A stretch of 64,000 nucleotides of DNA from JBAXAM01 sp964213355 (GTDB taxonomy: Bacteria > Pseudomonadota > Gammaproteobacteria > UBA9339), in the NCBI GenBank assembly GCA_964213355.1, contig CAXOVY010000032.1:248001-312000 (forward strand), given 5' to 3'. Position 1 is the first letter of the stretch, and the number at the start of each line of letters is the position of its first letter. Shown here one piece after another: positions 9,022-17,653 of this stretch. The notes under the pieces are model-generated. The model was given only the letters and a program-made list of their open reading frames with translations. It searched no databases and was not told the DNA's origin. The translations under genes and the position numbers were made by a program.

Positions 9022-9309
9022 TTACTGCACAGTTGAAATAAATTTTCCTACCAAAGAAGCAATCATTGAATTACCACGGGATCCAGGCTCAGCACAGTAT
9101 CCTACTACTTTTGATGAATTGAGTGTCTCTTGCCAAATAAACGACGTTATTTCCGGTCGATTAGAGCATTTACAGCAAATCATCCTGCATGAATCGGAAT
9201 CTTTAACGTCATTCCATAATCCTTTCTTACCACTCGCATAAACGCAATAGCACATTCCTCCAGCATTTACCAATGCTATATCCGCTATTTTCAAGGGTTC
9301 AATTTTCAT
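9022..9309 (-). CDS. Small Cys-rich hypothetical protein
   Basis: The 95-residue frame starts at an ATG ten bases past the original stop codon of the interrupted thiolation-like gene (stop at 9320-9322), so the two probably formed one transcription unit before ISL3 inserted. Seven cysteines are present, including MCYCVY near 24 and MICCKC near 43, and there is no signal peptide or membrane segment. I do not recognise a family. The ribosome binding site is poor. A competing frame lies on the plus strand over the same DNA (8987-9241). Coding status is therefore uncertain. Confidence 0.4.
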   Translation of the reverse strand: MKIEPLKIADIALVNAGGMCYCVYASGKKGLWNDVKDSDSCRMICCKCSNRPEITSFIWQETLNSSKVVGYCAEPGSRGNSMIASLVGKFISTVQ

Positions 9310-9319
9310 TACTTTGATT

Positions 9320-9421
9320 TTATGTGTGTTCCTGCTTAGTGTCAATCACTACTGCGATTGATTTTTCAAGAAGTTTTTCTGGAGTCAATGGCATAGCGGT
9401 TATAGTTTGTTCGTTTTCTAG
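9320..9421 (-). pseudogene. Severed 3' end (34 codons) of the PP-loop tRNA-thiolation-like gene
   Basis: Read on the minus strand from the left ISL3 duplication, this piece encodes LENEQTITAMPLTPEKLL, then EKSIAVVIDT and a TAA. If the 1304-bp IS and one copy of the 8-bp duplication are removed, it joins in frame to VDVAIRKP at the end of the main reading frame (10734-11675). The rebuilt protein is 347 residues. TITxxPLTPEKL resembles the usual end of homologues with this architecture. The segment has no start signal of its own. Confidence 0.8.
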
Positions 9422-9429
9422 AGGTTTCC
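9422..9429. repeat. Target site duplication of ISL3 element, left copy
   Basis: AGGTTTCC directly abuts the left inverted repeat (9430) and recurs exactly at 10734-10741. Eight bases is the duplication length known for the ISL3 family. Confidence 0.93.
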
Positions 9430-10733
9430 GGTTCTATGAAGAAACGAGTGGGTAATCGAACCTAAGCTTTCCGCACAAGAAGTAGATCATGTTAATAAAA
9501 TTCTTTGTACAACGATATCCTCTTGCTCTTCTTTTAGCTAGTTGAACTTTATTATTTATACCCTCTAAAATTCCATTATTAATTTCTGTCTCACAAAAAT
9601 TCACTATACCACTCCAGTGAGCTTTTACGGTTTTTATAAATTGATTGAATGGAGCAGTATTCAACTTTCCAGCTTCATCGCACCATTCTTTAATAAAACA
9701 TATTGCCTCTTCCTCTGTTTCCATTTCCCACAAATCGTTAAATAACTCTTTTAATCTATATGCTTCACCAAGAGTTGGAAATAATTTTATAAGCTCTTTT
9801 AGCTTTTCTTTTTTATGCTCAGACAAGTTGCTGTTCTTTTTTAAAAAAGTATATTTATGACCTTTTAGCTCATCATGCTCTTCTCTTTCAATTTGCCTCA
9901 CCTTATCCATGGCTTCATTTAATAGCTTTACAACATGAAATCTGTCAAAGTGTATTTCAGCTTTTGGAAAGTTTTCATGTACACCAGAAATAAAACTTGG
10001 CGACATATCCATGCTTGCATGAAGCACTTTTTTAGCGTCAATATCCTTGGATTCAAGATATTTCCTTACTTGCTTAACTGTATTCTTATCTTTTCCTTCA
10101 ACAATATGGATAACTCTTTTTTCATCAAGATTTACAGCCAAAGTTATATAATCATGTCCCTTTCGTTTTGATGTTTCATCTAAACCTAATTTCTCAGGAA
10201 CTGCTGGTTCGTCAGCAGCATACGATTTTTCTAACCAATAATTAAAAATTGTCCATATGCGGTGCGAGTCTTCACCAAGCAATTGACCTACTTTATTAAC
10301 TGGCATTTCTTTTTCAATTAGTGCCATAGCAAATGCCTCAAATAATAACGTAAAACCACTTCCTGCTCTTGCCCATGGCACATCTACAAGAGCTACTTTA
10401 CCATCTTTTATTTTTATTCTTGGCACACGACAGTGAAGATAACACTCATGCTGGAAAAAATTCAAATGCCTCCATGTTTTTTCTTTTGTGTCATGAACAC
10501 TACACAGCTCTTCGTTTTCACCTGAAAACTTTGCGCCTTTTTTAAAATCAATTTTGACATGTAACTCTTTACCAGATAAACCATCTGAAAACTCAACACC
10601 TGTAATTTCCCACGGAGACTTTACACCCAGTGCCATTTCAAATAATTGGACGCTATTTAACATTTTCTGATCCCCATTGTTTGGAACAATAGTATACAGA
10701 ATCACCATTACCCACTCAAATCTTCATAGAGCC
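9430..10733 (-). mobile_element. ISL3-family insertion sequence, 1304 bp, complete
   Basis: The ends are imperfect inverted repeats of about 27 bp: GGTTCTATGAAGA at 9430 and, from the complementary strand, GGCTCTATGAAGA ending at 10733. Both continue to a shared GAGTGGGTAAT block. One transposase gene is inside. Exact 8-bp duplications flank it. The insertion lies within the last tenth of a PP-loop tRNA modification gene and is in the same orientation as that gene. Confidence 0.95.
9434..10663 (-). CDS. ISL3-family transposase
   Basis: The 409-residue DDE transposase moves the surrounding IS. It opens MLNSVQLFEMALGV, the typical ISL3 start, and GGGGAT lies just upstream; the longer frame from 10708 adds 15 residues without such support. 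An N-terminal zinc-binding segment contains C-H-C residues around 45-80 (ELCSVHDTK, FFQHECYLHCRVPR). The catalytic region has LGLDETSKRKGHDY near 150 (first Asp) and ASMDMSPSF near 215 (second Asp), then HFDRFHVVKLLNEA; NGILEGINNKVQLAKRRARG near 370 carries the Glu. The frame is intact, so the element could be active. Confidence 0.95.
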   Translation of the reverse strand: MLNSVQLFEMALGVKSPWEITGVEFSDGLSGKELHVKIDFKKGAKFSGENEELCSVHDTKEKTWRHLNFFQHECYLHCRVPRIKIKDGKVALVDVPWARAGSGFTLLFEAFAMALIEKEMPVNKVGQLLGEDSHRIWTIFNYWLEKSYAADEPAVPEKLGLDETSKRKGHDYITLAVNLDEKRVIHIVEGKDKNTVKQVRKYLESKDIDAKKVLHASMDMSPSFISGVHENFPKAEIHFDRFHVVKLLNEAMDKVRQIEREEHDELKGHKYTFLKKNSNLSEHKKEKLKELIKLFPTLGEAYRLKELFNDLWEMETEEEAICFIKEWCDEAGKLNTAPFNQFIKTVKAHWSGIVNFCETEINNGILEGINNKVQLAKRRARGYRCTKNFINMIYFLCGKLRFDYPLVSS

Positions 10734-11675
10734 AGGTTTCCTTATTGCCACATCCACTTTTTTGGCGTTTCGTCCTTTACTAAAATAGGCGACTAAGCGC
10801 GCAACTAGCTGAATAGCACCGGCATCGGCCTTGCCGTCGAGCAATACTAACGCTCCCGGATGACTAATGCTTTGGAGTAAAATGTATTTATCTTGATACA
10901 TTGTTATAAAATCATTTTCAGTCTTATCGCGACCGACAATAATTTTTAGATCTGAATTAATCCTTAAATGTCTGCCAATACGCAGTAGTAAAACATCATC
11001 CAAACTATAGTTTTTATCTAATCGATGATCTAGCAAATCCTGCAAACGTTTACAAAAATTTTCATCAGTCAGTACGCATCCGCCAGCTGGTTGTGGAAAC
11101 TCCTTAAAGCCAAGACGCGCGGCTAACTTAATTTGTGGTTTGCGGCTACGACCACTAAAATTGCATAACAATTCACGGTTAATCCAACCTTCGCGTTCAG
11201 GCAATGTTGTTTGGAGGAGTTTGGCGGAAAGTGGGCGGACAATGCGATCATCGGTTATTTCAGTTGCTAGTGGTAGAGTGTCTTTGCGTTGTGATTTTGG
11301 TCGTTGTCCTAAGACTTCACCAGTAATCAAAAAATCAAAACCATGTTGCCCCATCCATTCTTGAGCCTTTGAAATCATAAATAGCTTACAATCAAGGCAA
11401 GGGTTAAGGTTAGCGCCATAGCCATATTTTGGATTTAGTAATACTGGTTTAAACTCAGTAACCACATCTATCACATGCAGTTTTATTTCTAGCTGTTTAC
11501 AAACCCATTTGGCATTGCGTGCTTCTTTTTCTAATTGTTTAAAACAATAGCAATGGTCACCGGTAAAACCAGTAAAAAAATTAATGCCCTCAACATGTAT
11601 GCCTTGTTCCATAACAAGCTTGGTTGCAAGCATAGAATCAAGACCGCCGGAAATTAAAGCTAGAGCTTTATGCAT
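10716..11675 (-). pseudogene. PP-loop tRNA thiolation (MnmA/ThiI)-like protein with NFACT-R-like C-terminus, 3' end cut by ISL3
   Basis: The N-terminal domain has the PP-loop ATP pyrophosphatase motif ISGGLDSMLA (8-17) and conserved cysteines (HCYCFK near 41, NPCLDCK near 92, AGGCVL near 200), as in tRNA sulfur-transfer enzymes. The C-terminal part (about 235-310) has IVGRDKTEN and HPGALVLL, typical of the NFACT-R/DUF814 fold. Similar PP-loop plus NFACT-R proteins are known but their substrate is not firmly established. Native sequence ends at 10734; the last residues, GSMKI, are read from the IS. The lost tail is at 9320-9421. Losing 34 of 347 residues may or may not inactivate it. Confidence 0.8.
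10734..10741. repeat. Target site duplication of ISL3 element, right copy
   Basis: This is AGGTTTCC, identical to 9422-9429. It falls within codons for R-K-P of the interrupted gene. Confidence 0.93.
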
Positions 11676-11862
11676 TTTATTTGCCTAACCCTTTAATGAT
11701 TTTTAACAAACACATGTTTTCAGTACCTCAATTACGACTATAATGTACCACAAATTTGGGCACTAATTACATTTTAGAGTAGAGTTTTCCTTCGATGGCA
11801 GAGTGCTACAATTATTGCATGACATGAATTACGCAACGATTGAAGCGATTAGCACTAAGGAG

Positions 11863-12015
11863 TAAAAAAATTTCGAAATGTGCTCGCGAGCCTTTGATGC
11901 TGGATGGGGCGGTATAGTTTATAAGACTTTAAATGTGGACGAAATCTTTAAAGTGATTATGCCATCACCGCGCTTAAGTGCCTATAATTATTGTGCGGAT
12001 TTTAAAAGCCATTGA
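11863..12015 (+). pseudogene. Remnant of a preA-like dihydropyrimidine/dihydroorotate dehydrogenase gene
   Basis: The frame encodes KNFEMCSRAFDAGWGGIVYK followed by TLNVDEIF and MPSPRLSAYNY, then a stop. It matches the N-terminal region of PreA-type FMN dehydrogenases, where E. coli PreA reads YEMCAKAYDTGWGGVVFKT and then EVSPRF. Only about 50 codons survive of a gene of roughly 400 codons. The conserved start region upstream of the match is missing, and a TAA lies just before it. The surrounding 11676-12061 stretch holds nothing else I can identify. It is a decaying gene fragment. Confidence 0.6.
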
Positions 12016-12061
12016 CAATTGGCGATAGAACCAGTAAACACCGTAGTTTGTCGGTTTTGTA

Positions 12062-12418
12062 TCAACTAAACACTCCCAGATTCTGCTTAGGAGCCAAACT
12101 ATCTTCCATGATATTAATAATCGTTTCACGTGCTACCTCTGATATGTGTGCTTCCCTAATTTTTTCTACCTCATTTCTTACTTCAGGGTCTTCAAAAATA
12201 CCCATTCTTACTTTTTTCAAATCCTCTAATATTCCTTTATAATATGCTACCAATTCCTCTTCTCCAGAAAAAGAATTCGCAACATCAATAAAACTCCCTT
12301 CCACCACCTTTTTATATTCATCATCTTCTAAAAAAAGAAGTCCCTCCCAAAAAAATAACCCTCTCATAGGAGTGTTGGCAAAAGCAATTTTTAACCTCAA
12401 TATAGAGTCTGTTAGCAT
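12062..12418 (-). CDS. Hypothetical protein, 118 residues
   Basis: An AAGGAGG seven bases before the ATG at 12418 gives strong support that this is translated. The product is mostly charged and helical, with an aromatic stretch GLFFWEGLLFLEDDEY near 20-35 and heptad-like charged segments (GILEDLKKVRMGIFEDPEV near 63-82). There is no signal peptide or clear membrane segment. I do not recognise a family. It lies about 80 bp downstream of the larger unknown gene at 12500-13879 on the same strand and could be cotranscribed. Both lie in a poorly conserved patch between IS-damaged genes. Confidence 0.6.
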   Translation of the reverse strand: MLTDSILRLKIAFANTPMRGLFFWEGLLFLEDDEYKKVVEGSFIDVANSFSGEEELVAYYKGILEDLKKVRMGIFEDPEVRNEVEKIREAHISEVARETIINIMEDSLAPKQNLGVFS

Positions 12419-12499
12419 ACATAATCCTCCTTGTAGAAACCAAACCTTTCGCCGATAATGTCTTTAGTCAGCTTCAGCCAAAAATAGAAACCACTATCT

Positions 12500-13879
12500 T
12501 TAAACAGTGGATTCTATTTTGCTTGGTGGAGCGATCACTTTCGCCTCTTCTTTATGCATGGCGGTAGCGGTAGTTGCTATTCTTCGCTCTCGACCAAACA
12601 ACGCATCAGTAACGTAACCAAAAAATTTATGTGTCGATTTTGTACCAACTTTAGCTACGGTAAAAATAGTTTTTGCTAATAAGTTTTGAAATAAAAAAAT
12701 AGAAGCCCTGGCAAATAATAATACTTTCGATACAAACTCGGTATATTTACTTTTTTTACAAACGGAAAAAAATGCGCGTCTACCCTCTAATATTCTCTTA
12801 CTAGAATTGATTTTTTTGGTTAAAATACCATGGATGCTTTCTTCACGATTTTTGTCATCTGTAGCTATAAGGCATTCATCATATTTTTCATACCACCGTT
12901 TTGATTCTTTATAGCAAGCTTTTATAATTTCTAGTATGCTTCGCTTATCTTCGATTATTTCAGGTGGGATTGATGGTTGCTTGTTTTGAAAGCTATCTAA
13001 AATTTTTGGCTGTCCTTCTTTAATTGCTTCGTACATGCCTACAGCTATTCCCGTAAACAGCGGATAAAAAAATCCTTTATGAACAAGACCAATACTAAAC
13101 TCAGCCATAAAATCTACTACTTCTTTGCACAAAAATAACAAAATTAAAAAAGTCGGTACAGCATATGTAGTTATGTTCTTTGTAAATGGAAGGCCAAAAA
13201 AAGCTCTTGATAATAATGCAAGATCTCCTCCTATAACTCTTCCAATATGATCAATATTAACAAGAAGTGTACTAACTGAAGCTGATGGTACGGCGAATAT
13301 CGTAAACCTCGCGAGAGATTCAGCCATTCTTCCAGGTTTGCTTTTCTCAATAGAATACATTAGCCTGAGTCTTCTATCTATTGCTCGAAGAAGTTTCAGA
13401 GACTTGAAACTGTTTGTTTGCCAATAATCTTCCCCTGTAACCAGTTCCTTAAATAAAACATCGTCACCAGATTTAATTGCCTTTGGTAATTGACCACTGT
13501 CTAATTTATCAATCTTCTCTTTTTGTATCGATATTGCGGCTTGAAAAGGAATAAGAAAATTTTTCTTAAGCCTTTCTTTAGAAAAAATATATTGTTTAAC
13601 GTCGTTTTCTATTTGCCACAATGAAGGTAGTGTTTCTTTGCTTTGTTTATCCACATCTATACCAGAATCTTCCAACGATAACTGTGATGCAACAGTTTCA
13701 TATCCGGAAAAAATAGCTTGAGCAAACGTTAAAAGTGGATATACAGAAAATGTGAATTTTGAAATCTTTTTTACTTTTTTAAGGACATTAGCAAAAATAA
13801 ATCCGAGACGTGTTACAGACAACGCAATATCCATACATATCTGCTCTTTGCTTCCTGTATTTTCCGAGCTTTGTTGCAT
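12500..13879 (-). CDS. Hypothetical multi-helix membrane-associated protein, 459 residues
   Basis: GGAGAAGCT directly precedes the ATG at 13879. No family is recognised. The N-terminal 25 residues lack a standard signal peptide. Hydrophobic segments appear near 45-60 (FTFSVYPLLTFAQAIFSG), 195-215, 240-265 (TYAVPTFLILLFLCKEVVDF) and 385-410 (VSKVLLFARASIFLFQNLL), separated by charged helical regions. An extended polar stretch lies at about 300-370. The C-terminus is charged and flexible (HKEEAKVIAPPSKIE). Such an architecture occurs in secreted effectors of intracellular Legionellales but also in many unrelated proteins, so an effector role is only a possibility. Confidence 0.6.
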   Translation of the reverse strand: MQQSSENTGSKEQICMDIALSVTRLGFIFANVLKKVKKISKFTFSVYPLLTFAQAIFSGYETVASQLSLEDSGIDVDKQSKETLPSLWQIENDVKQYIFSKERLKKNFLIPFQAAISIQKEKIDKLDSGQLPKAIKSGDDVLFKELVTGEDYWQTNSFKSLKLLRAIDRRLRLMYSIEKSKPGRMAESLARFTIFAVPSASVSTLLVNIDHIGRVIGGDLALLSRAFFGLPFTKNITTYAVPTFLILLFLCKEVVDFMAEFSIGLVHKGFFYPLFTGIAVGMYEAIKEGQPKILDSFQNKQPSIPPEIIEDKRSILEIIKACYKESKRWYEKYDECLIATDDKNREESIHGILTKKINSSKRILEGRRAFFSVCKKSKYTEFVSKVLLFARASIFLFQNLLAKTIFTVAKVGTKSTHKFFGYVTDALFGRERRIATTATAMHKEEAKVIAPPSKIESTV

Positions 13880-14079
13880 AGCTTCTCCAGCTTTCAGCTA
13901 CCCAAATTTTAGGCAACACGATAACTTTCAGGCATTCCGAGACTTGTCATTTCGTCTAAAATACGCAGCCAATTCAGAATGACTTCATTTTCCGAAATAC
14001 GCTGTATTGTACACCCAAACAACATAATTTCTACAAAGATTTCAGGTTCTTTGTACAGTTTGATTTTCTGTAAATTTTG

Positions 14080-16611
14080 TTAAACAATTCTGCAAATCAG
14101 CCCAAACTCACATTGCTTGCATACTTGGGGAGATAATGGTTCTGGTAGGGCATATCCAGATGCAAAATCTTTGGCCAAATCATTTAAAATTTCGCGCCAG
14201 TAAACAATTAGCTCGTGCCAATTTATAGTATTTTTAAAGTTGTTTTCATCAACTGCCAGCATCCCAAAAGCAAGCTCATCTAAACTTATGTCCTTAAATT
14301 TAATTGATTCTATATTGATCTGCGCAAAAGCAAAGCTCTGGGCATCATCAACCGCCACACAATATAATGGCAGTTGTGGGTTTTTTGGTCGTTTGCCAAA
14401 CCAGTCAAAAATGGTCGGCAACTTTTTACCGGTTTTATAATCGATCAGTAATAAATTACCATTTGCAAGTCTATCAATGCGATCAATCCGCAATTTAATT
14501 TGTAGCGAACCAAGAGTAGTTTCTATAGTTTTTTCTGTTGCTATTACTTGAAACGGAGGTCTGCTTTTTTCAACTTCTAGCCAGCTATTTAGTAGTCGGA
14601 TTAAACATTTTTGCTCGAGTGAATATAAAGTTTGTGACACATTTTCCTTGTTCAAAGCGTATTCCACACTTTTTTTAATGAGCTCTTTTAAAGTTTCTGG
14701 ATCGAGTGAACATAAGTTTTGGTGCGTTTTTACTTTTTGCCAAAGTTTTTCCAGCGCTGCATGAACTAATATGCCACGCTTGAGCTTATCTATTCCAGAC
14801 TCAAATTGTTTGGATTCTTTTGCTCTTAAGCGAAATTCTGCAAATGCACGAAAAGGGCAGAGTGATTGTAGTTCTATAAGTCTACTACTACCATGGATTG
14901 GTTCATTGGGCGCAAGTGCTAAGGAATCACTGTCGACCAACTCCTCCATTCTTCGGCTGGAGTAAATTTCTTCGGCTGGTTCTGTAAACGTAGCCAAATC
15001 TAGGTCATTTATTGAAATTTCGGGAATATCCGCGATTAAAGCACTTGATTCAAGTGTACGATCTTCGATTTGGTTTACATAACTGAAAATAACCGTTTTG
15101 GCACTGCGTTTAAAGCGGTTAATTAATGTTTCACAAAAATGCAACTCACGCTCAGCCGAGGAGTGGGGTAGAGCGAATTTTTTTTGTATTTTAATTGGAA
15201 TAAATGGATTTGGGGTTGGGGTGATTGGCCAATTTTCTTGATCGAGTCCCATAACCCACAAATAGTCGAAATTAATACCAGCTGCCTCAAGAGTTCCCAA
15301 GATGTTTATTTGGCTTTTAGTTTCGTGTTGGGATTGAAATATTGTGTGGTCAGCCATGTGGTGCAAAATCTGTAAAGCTTGAATATATGAAGTTTTTCCC
15401 GCAATCAAGCTAGTAGTTATTAGCTCCTCTAGGAGTTCAGTAAAGCGTTTTGTGGCCATTGATTCAGTATTAGTTAAATTATTCTCACCCGGCCACCCAA
15501 GAGTTTGGAGGATTTGCGCAAATATTTTTGCCCAACCGGAATTGTCTAATTTTTTATTTTTTGTTTGCGCATAAAGATCTTGTGTTTTTTGTAATGCGTT
15601 TGTTAGGATAGAGATATCTTTTGAGTATTTTTTGGCTAAAAATTCGATATCCATTAGTCCAAATTGCGATTGGTGGAGTTGACGCAATTGAAGATCAAGA
15701 AAAGCTCGATTTGATTTTTCTGTTTCTGCTCCTTGGATATATGGCGATAGTAAAATTTTACTAATTGCTTTTAAATTAAATGGTTCATGCAGTGCTAGCA
15801 ACTCCAATGCATGGTTTATGATTGGTAGAGAGCTGAAAATGGTTCCAGCAGAAACATTAACATTTTCAGTGTTGCCTAAGACGTCATTAAAAATTCTTAT
15901 AATTTTAGGCCGCAAATCTGTTAAATTTGCTACCACAATGCCAATAGTCACTTTTGGGCTATAACTAACAAGTTGCTTCGCAAAGCGAGCAATTGTAGTG
16001 ATTTCATCTCGCTGTTTAGCAAAGCTTAGTTTTTTGCGCGTGGAATTTTTATAATTGTTGGGATCGCCATGATAGACCAGCCAATTTGATTTTTTAAGGG
16101 TGTCAATAAATGTTTTCAATTGTGGTGGGTATTCATCAAATCCGACAAAGACAATTTTTAAGCCCTGATGTTGTAAATGGGGTAGGAGCAATGATGGAAG
16201 TTGGTAAGTGGTAACCAGATTTTTTTTCGTACAATATTCTTTAAATTTATCGTGTAATCGTTTGAAAATAATTACGTTTTCTGATTCATAATTAGTCCAA
16301 TTTGTAATGTCTAGTTGCCAATTGATTAATAATTCGTGTGCTTTTATTACAGTATCGGTGATGCTGCTAAACTCTTTTCCTAAAATTTCTTCTATAATTT
16401 GTTGCCACAGCGACCGTTCTTGATATGAGCTTAGTAGTGCCTGTGAGCCTGAATATTTTTGCCAACAATTTATCAGCCAGGTAGTGAGCGGTAAAATTTT
16501 TTCACTGCGCCAAGTGGTTAGATTTTCTTTGATAGGTACTGAGCAAGACCGACTCTGTAAGTAACTGGCAAGGCGGTGGTTTGGGGTAACTATGATTGAT
16601 TCTTTTTGCAT
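14080..16611 (-). CDS. AddB-like PD-(D/E)XK nuclease family protein (TIGR03623-type probable DNA repair protein)
   Basis: The 843-residue protein resembles the inactivated-helicase/nuclease subunit of AddAB-type recombination machines. The N-terminus has TPNHRLASYLQSR (9-21) and the middle LWVMGLDQENWP near 455. The C-terminal nuclease has HAALEKLW near 645, RIDRID near 715 and LLIDYKTGK near 725, the D..DxK core of PD-(D/E)XK enzymes. Cysteines at SLCPFRAF near 605 and VCKQCEFGLICR at the end fit the 4Fe-4S clamp of AddB nucleases. In related genomes a UvrD-like helicase gene usually lies alongside; none is in this window. Role in double-strand break processing is inferred from family. Confidence 0.8.
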   Translation of the reverse strand: MQKESIIVTPNHRLASYLQSRSCSVPIKENLTTWRSEKILPLTTWLINCWQKYSGSQALLSSYQERSLWQQIIEEILGKEFSSITDTVIKAHELLINWQLDITNWTNYESENVIIFKRLHDKFKEYCTKKNLVTTYQLPSLLLPHLQHQGLKIVFVGFDEYPPQLKTFIDTLKKSNWLVYHGDPNNYKNSTRKKLSFAKQRDEITTIARFAKQLVSYSPKVTIGIVVANLTDLRPKIIRIFNDVLGNTENVNVSAGTIFSSLPIINHALELLALHEPFNLKAISKILLSPYIQGAETEKSNRAFLDLQLRQLHQSQFGLMDIEFLAKKYSKDISILTNALQKTQDLYAQTKNKKLDNSGWAKIFAQILQTLGWPGENNLTNTESMATKRFTELLEELITTSLIAGKTSYIQALQILHHMADHTIFQSQHETKSQINILGTLEAAGINFDYLWVMGLDQENWPITPTPNPFIPIKIQKKFALPHSSAERELHFCETLINRFKRSAKTVIFSYVNQIEDRTLESSALIADIPEISINDLDLATFTEPAEEIYSSRRMEELVDSDSLALAPNEPIHGSSRLIELQSLCPFRAFAEFRLRAKESKQFESGIDKLKRGILVHAALEKLWQKVKTHQNLCSLDPETLKELIKKSVEYALNKENVSQTLYSLEQKCLIRLLNSWLEVEKSRPPFQVIATEKTIETTLGSLQIKLRIDRIDRLANGNLLLIDYKTGKKLPTIFDWFGKRPKNPQLPLYCVAVDDAQSFAFAQINIESIKFKDISLDELAFGMLAVDENNFKNTINWHELIVYWREILNDLAKDFASGYALPEPLSPQVCKQCEFGLICRIV

Positions 16612-16858
16612 TTTTTACACAGCCCCGAGCTTATTTAAAAATTTTAAAACTTTTTTTTCAGCTAACGCAATGATTTTTCAAAAGGTTGCATAACTATATG
16701 ATAAAAAACAAGATTTTTTTGGATCAAAATTTGCCCAATTTGTCGAGAAGTCAATACCTTCAATATTTACGAGGTCAGCTGCATAAAATATCCACAGAGT
16801 TATCCACAGATTTTGTGAGTAATTTTTAATGGATTTTGCTAAGGATACGATAAGAAAA
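16612..16858. other. AT-rich intergenic region with two tandem DnaA-box-like sites
   Basis: The 247 bp between two minus-strand genes hold no reading frame of note. ATATCCACA (16788-16796) and a perfect TTATCCACA DnaA-box consensus (16800-16808) lie in the same orientation 12 bp apart. The rest is T/A-rich with several T runs and should contain the promoter for the AddB-like gene. There is no adjacent dnaA, dnaN or gidA, so an origin is not supported by context; a DnaA-regulated or DnaA-titrating site is an alternative. Confidence 0.45.
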
Positions 16859-17527
16859 TTATGCCTTGTTTGATTTGGCTAACATATATCCAACACCGCG
16901 AATGGTGACGATTGTGTCATTACCAAATTTCTTACGTAAGTTGTGGATATGTACTTCAAGAGCATTACTGTCGATATCGTCACTCCAGCCATACAAACTT
17001 TGAGTAATTTGTTCTCTTGAAAGCACACGCCCAACGTTTTCCATTAACATTTGTAGCAACACAAACTCGCGACGTGATAATTCCATTACCTGTCCAGCTT
17101 TAAAAACCAATCTTGTTGCTGGATCCAAATTAATGTCACCAACTGATATAGTTGGTTCAGAGCGAGATGAAATACGTCTTTGTATGGCGCGAATACGTGC
17201 GCATAATTCTTCTAGATCAAAAGGCTTAACAAGATAGTCATCTGCTCCAGTATCTAACCCCTTAATAAGGTCAGTAATGGTATCGCGGGCGGTTAAAATT
17301 ATAACAGGGGTATCAATGTTTTTTGAGCGCATATTTTTCAAAAGATCTTCACCAGAGAGCTTTGGCAATCCAAGATCCAAAATCACCATATCGAAATGTT
17401 CTGATTGCAGCGAAGTCCATGCGGCCATACCATTCTTCACCCAATCGACATTATATTGATATTGGATTAAGCCAGAACGTATACCATCACCAAGTAATTC
17501 ATCATCTTCAGCAAGTAAAATGCGCAT
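16859..17527 (-). CDS. OmpR/PhoB-type response regulator (QseB/PmrA-like)
   Basis: A 222-residue two-component regulator. The receiver domain (1-115) has the acidic pocket AEDDE (6-10), phosphoacceptor Asp51 in VILDLGLPK, TARD near 80 and LVKPFD near 101. The winged-helix DNA-binding domain (about 125-220) has ELSRREFVLLQMLMENVGRV and VEVHIHNLRKKF-like recognition elements (LEVHIHNLRKKFG), ending IRGVGYML. The length and LxxGADDYLVKPF pattern are closest to QseB/PmrA regulators. The cognate sensor kinase normally lies directly downstream, but downstream is intergenic DNA and the AddB-like gene, so it is an orphan in this window. Confidence 0.92.
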   Translation of the reverse strand: MRILLAEDDELLGDGIRSGLIQYQYNVDWVKNGMAAWTSLQSEHFDMVILDLGLPKLSGEDLLKNMRSKNIDTPVIILTARDTITDLIKGLDTGADDYLVKPFDLEELCARIRAIQRRISSRSEPTISVGDINLDPATRLVFKAGQVMELSRREFVLLQMLMENVGRVLSREQITQSLYGWSDDIDSNALEVHIHNLRKKFGNDTIVTIRGVGYMLAKSNKA

Positions 17528-17653
17528 TTTGCTCTCATATTAATTGTGTTGTTTTTGTTAAAAAAATCAATACCATTACAGCTAATTTCTTCAATATATA
17601 TCACAATAGTTGTTTATTATAAAGATATTTTTTGTCAAAAAATACTACAATGT

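Noticed and set aside
8987..9241. Plus-strand frame of 84 codons upstream of the interrupted tRNA modification-like gene
   Set aside because: It has a GTG start with no ribosome binding site and lies antisense to a frame that is positioned as the next gene after the severed 3' end. Neither is certain, but the minus-strand frame has better context.
16612..16858. Replication origin
   Set aside because: Two DnaA boxes alone are too few, no AT-rich 13-mer array is evident and no origin-linked genes are adjacent.
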